Shown here piece after piece: positions 1-6,619 of a stretch of DNA of 12,235 bases. This DNA is from an uncultured Bacilli bacterium (lineage in GTDB: Bacteria > Bacillota_I > Bacilli_A > RF39 > UBA660). Position 1 is the stretch's first letter; every line of letters starts with the position of its first letter. The position numbers and the translations under genes were made by a program. The stretch spans positions 1-12,235 of the forward strand of contig CANRAX010000028.1 of NCBI GenBank assembly GCA_947628635.1, read 5' to 3'. Under the pieces are notes generated by a model. The model was not told the origin of the DNA. It was given only the letters and a program-made list of their open reading frames with translations, and made no database searches.

Positions 1-1
1 G

Positions 2-826
2 AAGATTATTTATTGTTGTAGCTGTTCCTGTAAAACTGTGAGTATGCCCATCACTTGCTGTACCCTTTCCAGCTGCTCCTGTTGAAGTTGAGGTTGTTGA
101 AATTGAATGATTGTGACCATTTCCTCCGCCTTCTGAAGAAATTTTATGACTATGATTTGAAGAATTCCAAATTATGTTTAAAGGTCCATTATAAGTAAGT
201 GCACTTGTCCTTGCTATAAAACTGCCATTACCATTAGCTGAGTTTCCAAATTGTGTACTTATACTTACAGCACTTATTCCTGTTGAACCACCATGATCAT
301 GACTAGGTATTTCATCAATTGTTAAAGTATGTGAACCAGTGGTACTATTTGCCTTATCATAACTATGACTGTGACTTGGTATTTGACTTATTGTTAAGCC
401 TGTACTTCCTATTGAGCCACTTGGTGTATAAGAAACACTTTTGGCTCCACCCGTTTTTCCAACTGTATTAAATTCTGTTTGATTACTATCTATTCCAACT
501 AAAGTTTGACCTTTTCCATAAGCTTCCCATGTTCCTCCTAAAAATGAAGATGGGTTTGTACTTGCGGTTGAAGTATAAATTGTTCCTACGGGATATATTT
601 TATTTAAAAAATTAGTTAATTCATTACTAAACTTTGTACACGTTCCATCTATCGCGGTTTGGACATTATTTACGGCTAAACCTGAACTAGTTTTGTCAAA
701 ATAAACATCTTCACTTTTTACTAGAGTTTGCGCTACGACATAGGAAGTTGAAGCTGATAAAATCATTCCAATAATTAATGAGATTATATTTATATTAAAT
801 TTCTTTTGCAATTTCTTTCTGGACAT
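2..826 (-). CDS. Secreted phage-collar-like protein with HxH motifs (partial, C-terminus outside window)
   Basis: Read on the minus strand from ATG at 826 the frame stays open for 275 codons to the window edge. It starts with a basic N-terminus (MSRKKLQKKF) and a hydrophobic segment (about residues 12-33) that looks like a signal peptide or signal anchor. Next come an YFDKTSSGLAVNNVQTAID segment (42-60) and a phage tail/baseplate-like block, IYPVGTIYTSTASTNPSSFLGGTWE (78-101, read in pieces). After that lies a Gly/Ser/Thr-rich part with HxH at 152-154, 176-178, 225-227, 238-240 and 261-263, the first two in IPSHxH. The last visible residues, TTINNL, resemble the run-in to the usual collar ending (NLPPY...W-K/R), so perhaps 10-20 residues are missing; that is inference. 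A GGAGG site lies at 836-840. No phage genes are nearby, so a host surface fibre or adhesin is more likely than a virion part. Substrate unknown. Confidence 0.75.
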   Translation of the reverse strand, partial: MSRKKLQKKFNINIISLIIGMILSASTSYVVAQTLVKSEDVYFDKTSSGLAVNNVQTAIDGTCTKFSNELTNFLNKIYPVGTIYTSTASTNPSSFLGGTWEAYGKGQTLVGIDSNQTEFNTVGKTGGAKSVSYTPSGSIGSTGLTISQIPSHSHSYDKANSTTGSHTLTIDEIPSHDHGGSTGISAVSISTQFGNSANGNGSFIARTSALTYNGPLNIIWNSSNHSHKISSEGGGNGHNHSISTTSTSTGAAGKGTASDGHTHSFTGTATTINNL

Positions 827-861
827 AGCATATTTCCTCCATTTGGTAACAATTATCATTA

Positions 862-890
862 TTATTTGAGTATCATCTATACTCAAATAA
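862..890. promoter_or_regulatory. Operator-like dyad 1 (GAGTAT-N5-ATACTC, 12-bp arms)
   Basis: A perfect 12-bp inverted repeat: TTATTTGAGTAT (862-873), 5-nt spacer, ATACTCAAATAA (879-890). The core GAGTAT-N5-ATACTC is 17 bp, the usual size of lambda-Cro-like/XRE operators. It covers the predicted transcription start of the collar-like gene and could also form a hairpin at the 5' end of its mRNA. Confidence 0.65.
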
Positions 891-919
891 ATTATATTAA
901 ATTGTTCGAGTATAGTCAA
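891..919 (-). promoter_or_regulatory. Sigma-A promoter of the collar-like gene
   Basis: On the minus strand TTGACT (914-919) is followed after exactly 17 nt by TATAAT (891-896). The predicted start is near 884, giving a leader of about 58 nt to the ATG at 826. The -35 lies inside dyad 2 and the start point at the edge of dyad 1, so a protein bound to these dyads should block this promoter. Promoter match is seen directly; repression is inference. Confidence 0.75.
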
Positions 920-926
920 TACTCAA
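906..926. promoter_or_regulatory. Operator-like dyad 2 (GAGTAT-N5-ATACTC)
   Basis: GAGTAT (908-913), 5-nt spacer, ATACTC (919-924), with flanks TTC/AA close to those of dyad 1. Its centre is 40 bp from that of dyad 1. It overlaps the -35 box of the collar-like gene. The most obvious ligand is the XRE protein encoded 50 bp downstream. Confidence 0.6.
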
Positions 927-938
927 TTTTACTTTTTT

Positions 939-957
939 TTGAGTATTGCTGGTAATC
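939..957. promoter_or_regulatory. Degenerate third dyad upstream of the XRE gene
   Basis: TTGAGTAT (939-946) repeats the left half-site. With the same 5-nt spacer the right half is GTAATC (952-957), matching ATACTC at 4 of 6 positions. It sits just upstream of the XRE ribosome site (966-970), where binding could give autoregulation. No convincing promoter for the XRE gene was found: TATAAA at 959 is too close to the ATG for an ordinary leader. Confidence 0.4.
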
Positions 958-975
958 TTATAAATAGGTGATAAG

Positions 976-1188
976 ATGAAAATAAAGGCAAATAACTATC
1001 AAGCTAAAGAAGTGGTACGAATAATTAGAGAATGGACTGAATTAACTCAAAAAGAATTTGGAAAAACTATTTCTAGAAGTAGAGATAGTATTAATAATAT
1101 AGAAAATGGTAGAAATAGAATGTTTTTAAATGATTTTATCGATATGTGTAAAAAACATAATATTGATATTATTATAGAAAAAAAATAA
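976..1188 (+). CDS. Small XRE-family HTH transcriptional regulator
   Basis: A 70-residue protein that is almost only a helix-turn-helix domain. Residues 15-50 (VRIIREWTELTQKEFGKTIS, then SRSRDSINNIENG) match the XRE/Cro-CI pattern: LTQKEFG is the first helix of the motif, RSRDSINNIENGRNR the recognition helix and following turn. No sensor, protease or dimer-tail domain is present, so it is a DNA-binding protein with no visible ligand site. The start is set by AGGTG at 966-970, 5 nt before the ATG. It is divergent from the collar-like gene, and GAGTAT/ATACTC dyads fill the intervening DNA, so it probably controls both itself and that gene. Target assignment is inference; family assignment is strong. 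Confidence 0.85.
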   Translation: MKIKANNYQAKEVVRIIREWTELTQKEFGKTISRSRDSINNIENGRNRMFLNDFIDMCKKHNIDIIIEKK

Positions 1189-1217
1189 AGCTCGAAAAAT
1201 CGAGCTTTATCTTTTTT
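1185..1217. terminator. Bidirectional terminator between XRE gene and membrane-protein gene
   Basis: A 10-bp perfect stem, ATAAAGCTCG (1185-1194) and CGAGCTTTAT (1201-1210), with a 6-nt loop. It is followed by a T-run (1212-1217) on the plus strand and preceded by an A-run (1178-1185) that becomes the T-run on the minus strand. It overlaps the XRE stop codon and lies 7 nt after the stop of the convergent membrane-protein gene, so it can serve both. Confidence 0.85.
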
Positions 1218-1478
1218 CTATAAAATTGATTTATTAATTATTCCGAAAGAATATATTGCAGTAAAGATAAGAACTAGTATAACTATTAGAATGAAATAGC
1301 AAAAGTAAGAACGAGCAAAATTTCTTAAATTCTTATTTTTAGTACCTCCAAAAGAAAATACTAAAAGGATAATAAAACCTATTAATGGAATGGCAAACAA
1401 TATTTGATATCCAAAATAACCCCACATGCTTATTGGTCTATATTCTTCGGGAATGTTTTTTAAATCTTCTTTTTCCAT
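1218..1478 (-). CDS. Small conserved membrane protein with two helices (function unknown)
   Basis: An 86-residue protein. A charged N-terminus (MEKEDLKNIPEEYRPISMWGY) leads into one hydrophobic helix at about residues 20-43, a loop FGGTKNKNLRNFARSYF (44-59) and a second helix at about 60-80. The loop, with its GGTKN-NLRNFARSY pattern, resembles a small membrane protein family common in Bacillota that has no established function, so no role is assigned. AAGGAG (1485-1490) is 6 nt before the ATG. It is transcribed alone and ends at the bidirectional terminator. An inverted repeat at 1493-1510 lies just upstream. Confidence 0.75.
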   Translation of the reverse strand: MEKEDLKNIPEEYRPISMWGYFGYQILFAIPLIGFIILLVFSFGGTKNKNLRNFARSYFCYFILIVILVLIFTAIYSFGIINKSIL

Positions 1479-1492
1479 AACTTACTCCTTTT

Positions 1493-1510
1493 TATGATAA
1501 GTCTATCATA
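1493..1510. repeat. Inverted repeat TATGATA-N4-TATCATA upstream of the membrane-protein gene
   Basis: Perfect 7-bp arms (1493-1499 and 1504-1510) with a 4-nt spacer, directly upstream of the AAGGAG site. It could be a small operator or a leader hairpin. TATGAT on the minus strand (1505-1510) would also pass as a -10 box, but no good -35 accompanies it. Confidence 0.35.
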
Positions 1511-1559
1511 TATTTAAAAATTTTTTAAAGATTTTTTGCTTTTTTCTTGTCAAGTAATC

Positions 1560-1586
1560 TGATATAATTAATTTAGTATAGGAGGT
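1560..1586 (+). promoter_or_regulatory. Extended -10 promoter and RBS of lemA-pta
   Basis: TGATATAAT (1560-1568) is a full extended -10 element; no standard -35 is visible, as is usual for this class. Transcription would start near 1575, and AGGAGGT (1580-1586) follows, 7 nt before the lemA ATG. The leader is therefore almost only the ribosome site. Confidence 0.65.
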
Positions 1587-1593
1587 AAATTAT

Positions 1594-2127
1594 ATGATTG
1601 GTATTATTACTGGTGTTTGTGTATTCATTCTAATTATAACAATTTTAATTATTATATATCATAATAAATATCAATTTTGCTTTATTAAAATTGATAAAGC
1701 TGAAGAAGATATAGAAATTTATTTAGAAAAAAAGAAGGAGTTGTTAGAAAGAACTATTCCTATTATTAATAAAGAATTGAAGAAAAAAGATTTTTTAGAA
1801 GAAGTTCCTTTATTAATTGAAAAAGGCCTTAATCATTTTGAACTTCATAATTCTTTAAAAACTGCTTATAATGAACTTTTTAAAACTATTGATGATAATG
1901 AAAAACTATTAAAAAGTGACACTTTAGTAAAAATTATAGATGAACTTAATAATAATGAAGAAGATATCATAGGAGCAATAAAGTTTTACAATGATACTGT
2001 TGTGGAATTAAATAAATTAGTTTCTTCTTTTCCATCTAACTTAGTAGCATTTTGTTGCAGATATAAGAAAAAAGAATTTTATAATAATGAAAAAAGAGAA
2101 ATTTTTGAGATATTAAATGAAAGATAG
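1594..2127 (+). CDS. lemA: LemA family membrane protein
   Basis: 177 residues, near the usual size of LemA proteins (about 180-190). One N-terminal transmembrane helix (residues 2-22) is followed by a helical, charged domain. The family's best-kept C-terminal pattern is present: AIKFYNDTVVELNKLVSSFP (128-147) and SNLVAF (148-153), corresponding to R-x-YN-x-x-V-x-x-(Y/L)N...FPS-x-(L/I)-(V/I)A; the equivalent of the usual Arg is Lys130. The matching N-terminal part, IDKAEEDIEIYLEKKKELL (33-51), is also there. LemA proteins are anchored in the membrane with a small N-terminal extracytoplasmic tail; their biochemical role is unsettled. Here the gene leads a two-gene operon with pta, not the more common htpX or TPM-domain partners. 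Family call is confident; role is not. Confidence 0.8.
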   Translation: MIGIITGVCVFILIITILIIIYHNKYQFCFIKIDKAEEDIEIYLEKKKELLERTIPIINKELKKKDFLEEVPLLIEKGLNHFELHNSLKTAYNELFKTIDDNEKLLKSDTLVKIIDELNNNEEDIIGAIKFYNDTVVELNKLVSSFPSNLVAFCCRYKKKEFYNNEKREIFEILNER

Positions 2128-2129
2128 GA
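2126..2129 (+). promoter_or_regulatory. RBS that decides the pta start
   Basis: AGGA overlaps the lemA TAG stop (2125-2127) and lies 5 nt before ATG 2135. ATG 2129 would have no spacing to it, and ATG 2117 has only a weak GAGA upstream. The overlap suggests translational coupling of lemA and pta. Confidence 0.5.
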
Positions 2130-2134
2130 TGAGT

Positions 2135-3130
2135 ATGGATATTATAAAATCTTTAAAAGAAAAGGCTTCTTTAGAAAGAAAAAAAATTATTTTACCAGAA
2201 ATAACGGATGAAAGAGTTATAAAAGCTGCTAGTGAAATTTTAAAAGAAGATTTTTGTGATGTTATTTTAATTGGAAATAATGAAGAAATAAAAAAAGCTC
2301 AAAGTATTGCTGATATAAGTGGAGCTATTGTTTTTGATCCTGAAAATAAGGATTTTACAAGAAAATTAGCAAATGATTTAGTAACTTTAAGAAAAGATAA
2401 AGGAATGACAGACGAAAAGGCTTTGGATTTATTATTAAACGATTATATGTATTATGCTTGTATGTTAGTAAAAAAGGGCTTGGCAGACGGAATTGTTTCT
2501 GGTGCTTGTCATTCAACGGCTAATACTTTGAGACCAGCCTTGCAAATTATAAAAACTAAACAAGGATATGATTTAGTCTCAGCATTCTTTTTAATGAATG
2601 TTCCTAATTCAGAATATGGAGAAGAAGGGACTTTTATCTTCGCAGATTGTGGCCTAGTACAAAATCCTACTAGTTCTGAGTTAGCAAGTATTGCAGGATG
2701 TAGTGCTGATAGTTTTGAATTTTTAATAAAAAGACAAGCTAAAGTTGCTCTACTTTCATTTTCTACGAAAGGAAGTAGTGAACATGATGATGTTACAAAA
2801 GTTACCAATGCCGTTAATTTAGCTAACAAAAAATATCCTAATTATATAATTGATGGCGAATTGCAATTAGATGCCGCAATTGTTCCAGAAGTTGCTAAAA
2901 GAAAAGCTCCTAATAGCAAAATTGGTGGTCAAGCTAATGTTCTTATTTTTCCTAATTTAGACGCTGGAAATATTGGCTATAAATTAGTTGAACGTTTAGC
3001 TCGTGCTGAAGCATATGGACCAATTTGTCAAGGATTAGCTTTTCCGGTTAATGATTTGTCTAGAGGTTGTAATATCCAAGATATAGTAGGTGTTGTGGCA
3101 ATTACGGCTGTTCAAGCACAAAGAAAGTAA
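2135..3130 (+). CDS. pta: Phosphate acetyltransferase
   Basis: Converts acetyl-CoA and phosphate to acetyl phosphate and CoA in the cytoplasm. With acetate kinase (not in this window) this gives ATP and acetate in fermenting cells. From ATG 2135 the protein has 331 residues, close to the short single-domain Pta of Bacillota (about 325). Family patterns: ILPEITDERVIKAA (19-32), ADGIVSGACHSTANTLRPAL (117-136), GTFIFADCGLVQNPTSSELA (165-184), and DGELQLDAA (240-248). The CoA/phosphate-site segment ANVLIFPNLDAGNIGYKLVE (267-286) and GPICQGLAFPVNDLSRG (295-311) follow. Upstream in-frame ATGs at 2117 and 2129 are possible but have poorer ribosome sites and would add only MKDRMS. It is co-transcribed with lemA. 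EutD-type enzymes share the fold; the length and lack of eut genes favour Pta. Confidence 0.93.
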   Translation: MDIIKSLKEKASLERKKIILPEITDERVIKAASEILKEDFCDVILIGNNEEIKKAQSIADISGAIVFDPENKDFTRKLANDLVTLRKDKGMTDEKALDLLLNDYMYYACMLVKKGLADGIVSGACHSTANTLRPALQIIKTKQGYDLVSAFFLMNVPNSEYGEEGTFIFADCGLVQNPTSSELASIAGCSADSFEFLIKRQAKVALLSFSTKGSSEHDDVTKVTNAVNLANKKYPNYIIDGELQLDAAIVPEVAKRKAPNSKIGGQANVLIFPNLDAGNIGYKLVERLARAEAYGPICQGLAFPVNDLSRGCNIQDIVGVVAITAVQAQRK

Positions 3131-3133
3131 ATT

Positions 3134-3176
3134 AAAACTAGTATTTGCCTTTTAAGTACAAAATACTAGTTTTTTT
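3134..3176. terminator. Terminator shared by lemA-pta and the gdpP-ung operon
   Basis: A 13-bp perfect stem, AAAACTAGTATTT (3134-3146) and AAATACTAGTTTT (3161-3173), with a 14-nt loop and a T-run to 3176. It begins 3 nt after the pta stop and ends at the ung stop, so it separates two convergent operons. The plus-strand T-run is the better one; on the minus strand the tail is TTTTAATTTA. Confidence 0.85.
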
Positions 3177-3837
3177 ATTCAATTGACCAATTTATTTCTT
3201 TTATACCGTGCGATTTTAAAAAATTATTTGTTTTAGAAAATGGTTTACTTCCAAAAAAACCATTGTGAGCTGAGAAAGGCGAAGGATGGGCAGATTCTAT
3301 AACGTAATGAATGGGATTGGTAATTAACTGTTTTTTTGCTCTAGCATAGCTTCCCCAAAGTATAAAGACAACTGGTGTTGTTTTTTTATTGATAATTTTA
3401 ATTATTTCATCAGTAAAAATTTCCCATCCATGCCCTTTATGAGAAGTTGGTGTATGGGCTTCAACAGTTAAAACGGCATTTAAAAGGAGAACACCTTCTT
3501 TTGTCCACGGTTTTAAAGAATTTTTCTTGGGAAAAGGTATACCTAAATCACTTTCTAACTCTTTAAAAATATTTTGTAAAGAAGGAGGTTTTAAAACTTC
3601 ATTACTTACAGAAAACGATAACCCTTCTGCTTGATTAGGTCCATGGTAAGGATCTTGTCCTAAAATAACAACTTTTACATTATTATAATCAGTATACCGA
3701 AAAGCATTAAATACTTCATTCTTTTTTGGATAAATAATTTTATTTTGATATTCCTTATTAATAAAATTTAAAAGCTCAGTAAAATATTGTTTTTTATATT
3801 CTTCTTTTAGTAAAGTATCCCATGTATTTCCTATCAT
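3175..3837 (-). CDS. ung: Uracil-DNA glycosylase, family 1
   Basis: Removes uracil from DNA after cytosine deamination or dUTP incorporation, starting base-excision repair. 220 residues, normal for bacterial Ung. The water-activating loop GQDPYHGPNQAEG spans 60-72 with catalytic Asp62. The uracil-stacking segment LSFSVS lies at 73-78 and the DNA-minor-groove loop HPSPFSAHNGFFGSKPFSKT at 184-203, with His184 as the second catalytic residue. VVFILWGSYARAKK (155-168) is also typical. It is the last gene of the gdpP-to-ung operon. Its AGGAGG (3845-3850) overlaps the TAG stop of rlmH, so the two are probably translationally coupled. Confidence 0.97.
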   Translation of the reverse strand: MIGNTWDTLLKEEYKKQYFTELLNFINKEYQNKIIYPKKNEVFNAFRYTDYNNVKVVILGQDPYHGPNQAEGLSFSVSNEVLKPPSLQNIFKELESDLGIPFPKKNSLKPWTKEGVLLLNAVLTVEAHTPTSHKGHGWEIFTDEIIKIINKKTTPVVFILWGSYARAKKQLITNPIHYVIESAHPSPFSAHNGFFGSKPFSKTNNFLKSHGIKEINWSIE

Positions 3838-3848
3838 TATAATTCCTC

Positions 3849-4304
3849 CTACTTATGGTAAGTTTCATTATTGATTATTTTATAAGCTCGATAAATTTGT
3901 TCTAAAAGTAAAACACGAAATAATTGATGAGGGAAAGTTAATTGAGAAAAAGATAAGTGAAACTTAGATAGCTCTTTAATCTCCAAACTTAAGCCATAGC
4001 TTCCGCCAATAATAAAAGTTAAGTTGCTATTTTCTATCATAATAGATTGAATTTTAGTGGCCAATGCGGGAGAAGTTAACTCTTTTCCTTCAATTTCTAA
4101 AGTAATGATGTAATCTTTTTCATTAAGGTGTTTTTTTATTCTTTCAGCCTCTATATGTAAAGACTTTTTTTCGTCAGCAAAGCCTTCATCTTTTACTTCA
4201 ATTATTTGAACAGTTGTATATTTGCTTAATCTTTTTTGATACTCAGTTATGGCTTGTTGCAAATATTTTTCTTTTATAGAGCCTACGGTAATTATTTTTA
4301 TCAT
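3849..4304 (-). CDS. rlmH: 23S rRNA (pseudouridine-1915 N3)-methyltransferase
   Basis: SPOUT-class enzyme that methylates N3 of pseudouridine 1915 in helix 69 of 23S rRNA on assembled 70S ribosomes, using S-adenosylmethionine. 151 residues, slightly short of the usual 155-159. Seen: MIKIITVGSIKEKYL at the start, the cofactor-loop pattern FIIGGSYG (97-104), the knot segment TFPHQLFRVLLLEQIYRAY (123-141) and the conserved C-terminal YHK. The start at 4304 is 11 nt from AAGGAGG (4315-4321), longer than for its neighbours. An out-of-frame ATG lies between, too close to the site to be favoured and opening only a 24-codon frame. In B. subtilis walJ and rlmH are also near neighbours, so the pairing here is old. 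Confidence 0.95.
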   Translation of the reverse strand: MIKIITVGSIKEKYLQQAITEYQKRLSKYTTVQIIEVKDEGFADEKKSLHIEAERIKKHLNEKDYIITLEIEGKELTSPALATKIQSIMIENSNLTFIIGGSYGLSLEIKELSKFHLSFSQLTFPHQLFRVLLLEQIYRAYKIINNETYHK

Positions 4305-4350
4305 ATAAATTCATTCCTCCTTAATTTTTGAAATGAATTAAATTTGGTTT

Positions 4351-5106
4351 TTATACTTCAATTAATGGGCTTTCTTCTCTTTGATGGGCTACTAAAACAT
4401 TTATATCTTTGCTGATATGTTCTTCTTCTAAAGCTTGAAGAGCTAATTCTTCAGTATTATTTTGTTCACTTAAATGGGCTAAAATAATATATTTAGTGTT
4501 ATCTCCTACTAAATTTTTTAAATATTTTGCAGTAGTTCTGTTAGATAAATGACCGTGGTCACTAATAACTCTTTCTTTTAAAAAGCGAGGATATGGACCA
4601 TCCATTAACATAGTCTCATCATGATTGCTTTCAATAATATAAGCGTCTTTTTTTAACATTTTTTGAAGAAGCTTACGATTGATGTAACCAGTATCGGTTA
4701 TATAGGCAATACTTCTATTTTGATAAGAAATAATGTAACCTACTGAATAAGGAGCGTCATGAGAAGTATGAAGTAATTCAATTTCCACATCATTTATCTT
4801 AAATATATTATCAATGAATTGGCAACGATCTTGAGGAACTTTATCTTTAAGGCCATCATACATTTCCTTAGGTATTAAAACAGGTAGATCTGTATATTTA
4901 ATTAAAGCTGATAAGCCTTTGACATGGTCGGCATGATTATGTGTAATTAAAATTCCTGTAAAAGAGGAAAAGGTAAGAGATAATTCTTCAATGCTTCTTT
5001 TTAATGTTAGGTAAGATATACCCATATCTATTATAAAGTTGGTTTTATCACATAATATTAAAGCACAATTACCTTTAGAACCACTGGCTAAAACTTTGAT
5101 TTTCAT
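4351..5106 (-). CDS. walJ: WalJ/YycJ-type metallo-beta-lactamase-fold nuclease
   Basis: 251 residues, near the 264 of B. subtilis WalJ (YycJ). The family's opening LASGSKGNCALI (6-17) is present, as is the metal motif THNHADH (55-61: His56, His58, Asp60, His61), with further ligands expected at His116, Asp138 (ITDTG) and His211. ESNHD (159-163), GPYP (170-173) and SDHGHLSN (182-189) are distinctive for YycJ-type proteins. Members are cytoplasmic; a 5'-3' exonuclease activity linked to mismatch repair has been reported for the B. anthracis protein. The usual walR, walK, walH and walI genes are not beside it: an M23 peptidase gene occupies the upstream position. The name rests on family resemblance; substrate is unproven here. 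Confidence 0.88.
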   Translation of the reverse strand: MKIKVLASGSKGNCALILCDKTNFIIDMGISYLTLKRSIEELSLTFSSFTGILITHNHADHVKGLSALIKYTDLPVLIPKEMYDGLKDKVPQDRCQFIDNIFKINDVEIELLHTSHDAPYSVGYIISYQNRSIAYITDTGYINRKLLQKMLKKDAYIIESNHDETMLMDGPYPRFLKERVISDHGHLSNRTTAKYLKNLVGDNTKYIILAHLSEQNNTEELALQALEEEHISKDINVLVAHQREESPLIEV

Positions 5107-5107
5107 T

Positions 5108-6619
5108 TTAATAGAAATTCATAGCGTTTTGCGCTCTTCCTCCACGATAAGGATAACCATACCATATTGCAAAGTGAACATGAATACCTGTTGCCATACC
5201 GGTCATACCCATTCCACCTATTACTTGACCTTTAACGACGTTATCACCGGCACTTACTTTACGACAGCCTGGACACATATGTGCATACATTGTGTAATAA
5301 CCGTTGTGATGATCAATAATAATATATTCTCCATTGTCACCATAACCGCCTGGATAACCACCTGTTTTTTTGGCAGAAACTACAACTGTACCAGCTTGAG
5401 CAGCAAAAATATTTGAACCATAACCACATCCAGCAATATCGGTTCCATCATGAAGTGATCCCCAACGATAACCAAATGGACTAGTAATATTAGAGCATGT
5501 AGCTGGCCAGCCCCATTGACCTTTTGTTGCGACTGGAACACCATAACCACTTGTATAAGTAGTTGTTTTAGTTCCTTTTTTAATTATTTCATTAACTGGT
5601 TCTTTTAAAGTTTCCGTAGAAGTATTTTGTAAACTTATTATTTCACCATTTTTTTTCATAACTCTTTGAGTTACTTTTTCTTCTCCTTTTATACCAGTTT
5701 GAATTACTTCAGAATAATCAGTATATTTACTATCATCATATTGTGTTTCAGTAGTAAAATTCTTTTCTTGACGTAAGACAACATAATCGTCTTCAATAAC
5801 ATTAAATTGAGGTTTAATAATTCCTAAAGTAACTTCTTGACCAGGAGATAACAAACTATTTTCATCAGTAAAGTTAGTATTCGCTATTAAAAATTCTTCA
5901 GTAGAAAGTTTGTTCTCAAAGGCAACTTTAGGAATAGTATCACCTTTTTTTACAACATAAGTAGCTTGTTTTTCAGTAGTACCAAATAATAAATATTTTG
6001 TTAAATCTTCTTCATTTTGATAAATAGTCTTATCAACTGGAATTTTTTGTTTTTTGATTGTTATTTTGTTTTCAATATAAATGTTTTTAATAATACTGCC
6101 TGTATCTTCTATCTCTTCTTGTGTACCTTCAGCATACGCATTATAATCACTTTCAGGAATAAAAGATTTGACTGTTTTTTGAATAGCTTCTTCAAACATT
6201 TTTTTATCTAGACAATATATTATTTTTGTTGTTCCTTTAATAGTTTTACCATTACTATCTTTAGTATCAATTCCTTTTATTTTGATCATATAGCCACTAA
6301 TTGTAAAAGGAGATATATCTTTTATTTCGCTATAAATCTTTTCAACACTTTTTATATTATTAGAGAAAGTGATTTCTTTAACGATGTCTAAATCTTCTGG
6401 TAAATAAACTTTACTAACATCGTATTTATCTTTTATTTCTTGTTGCTTTTTATCAATATAATCTTCAAGACGTTTTTTAGAAGTTATTAGACCTAAGGAT
6501 TTTCCTTTTAAATAAACATGATAAACGGTTTGAGGTTTGTTAGATATACTTTTGTATCCTACTTGTGTAAATAGAGTTATTATAAGTAAGAAAATTGTTA
6601 GTATTTTTATTCTTTTCAT
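5108..6619 (-). CDS. Exported LysM-G5-M23 metallopeptidase (cell-wall endopeptidase)
   Basis: 503 residues. A basic N-terminus with a hydrophobic stretch (5-20) forms a signal peptide or anchor. Residues about 30-215 are an unassigned domain, LysM follows at 220-266 (YVVKKGDTIPKVAFENKLST) and a G5-like domain at about 276-351. The M23 peptidase begins at SPFGYRWGSLHDGTD (380-394). The zinc ligands are His390 and Asp394 of HDGTD and His482 of GIHVHF; His447 (YAHM) and His480 are the catalytic histidines, so all key residues are present and the enzyme should be active. It probably cuts peptide cross-links of peptidoglycan outside the cell. Unusual for an exported Bacillota protein, the catalytic part has four cysteines (375, 398, 449, 452), two as CPGC. 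Its ATG overlaps the dnaB TGA by 4 nt, implying translational coupling. Confidence 0.92.
   Translation of the reverse strand: MKRIKILTIFLLIITLFTQVGYKSISNKPQTVYHVYLKGKSLGLITSKKRLEDYIDKKQQEIKDKYDVSKVYLPEDLDIVKEITFSNNIKSVEKIYSEIKDISPFTISGYMIKIKGIDTKDSNGKTIKGTTKIIYCLDKKMFEEAIQKTVKSFIPESDYNAYAEGTQEEIEDTGSIIKNIYIENKITIKKQKIPVDKTIYQNEEDLTKYLLFGTTEKQATYVVKKGDTIPKVAFENKLSTEEFLIANTNFTDENSLLSPGQEVTLGIIKPQFNVIEDDYVVLRQEKNFTTETQYDDSKYTDYSEVIQTGIKGEEKVTQRVMKKNGEIISLQNTSTETLKEPVNEIIKKGTKTTTYTSGYGVPVATKGQWGWPATCSNITSPFGYRWGSLHDGTDIAGCGYGSNIFAAQAGTVVVSAKKTGGYPGGYGDNGEYIIIDHHNGYYTMYAHMCPGCRKVSAGDNVVKGQVIGGMGMTGMATGIHVHFAIWYGYPYRGGRAQNAMNFY

Noticed and set aside
2509..2829. 106-codon open frame on the minus strand inside pta
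   Set aside because: It lies wholly inside the clearly coding pta sequence, has no ribosome site and no recognisable domain.
5039..5416. 125-codon plus-strand frame across the walJ/M23 junction
   Set aside because: Antisense to two conserved genes; composition is that of reversed coding sequence, with no ribosome site.
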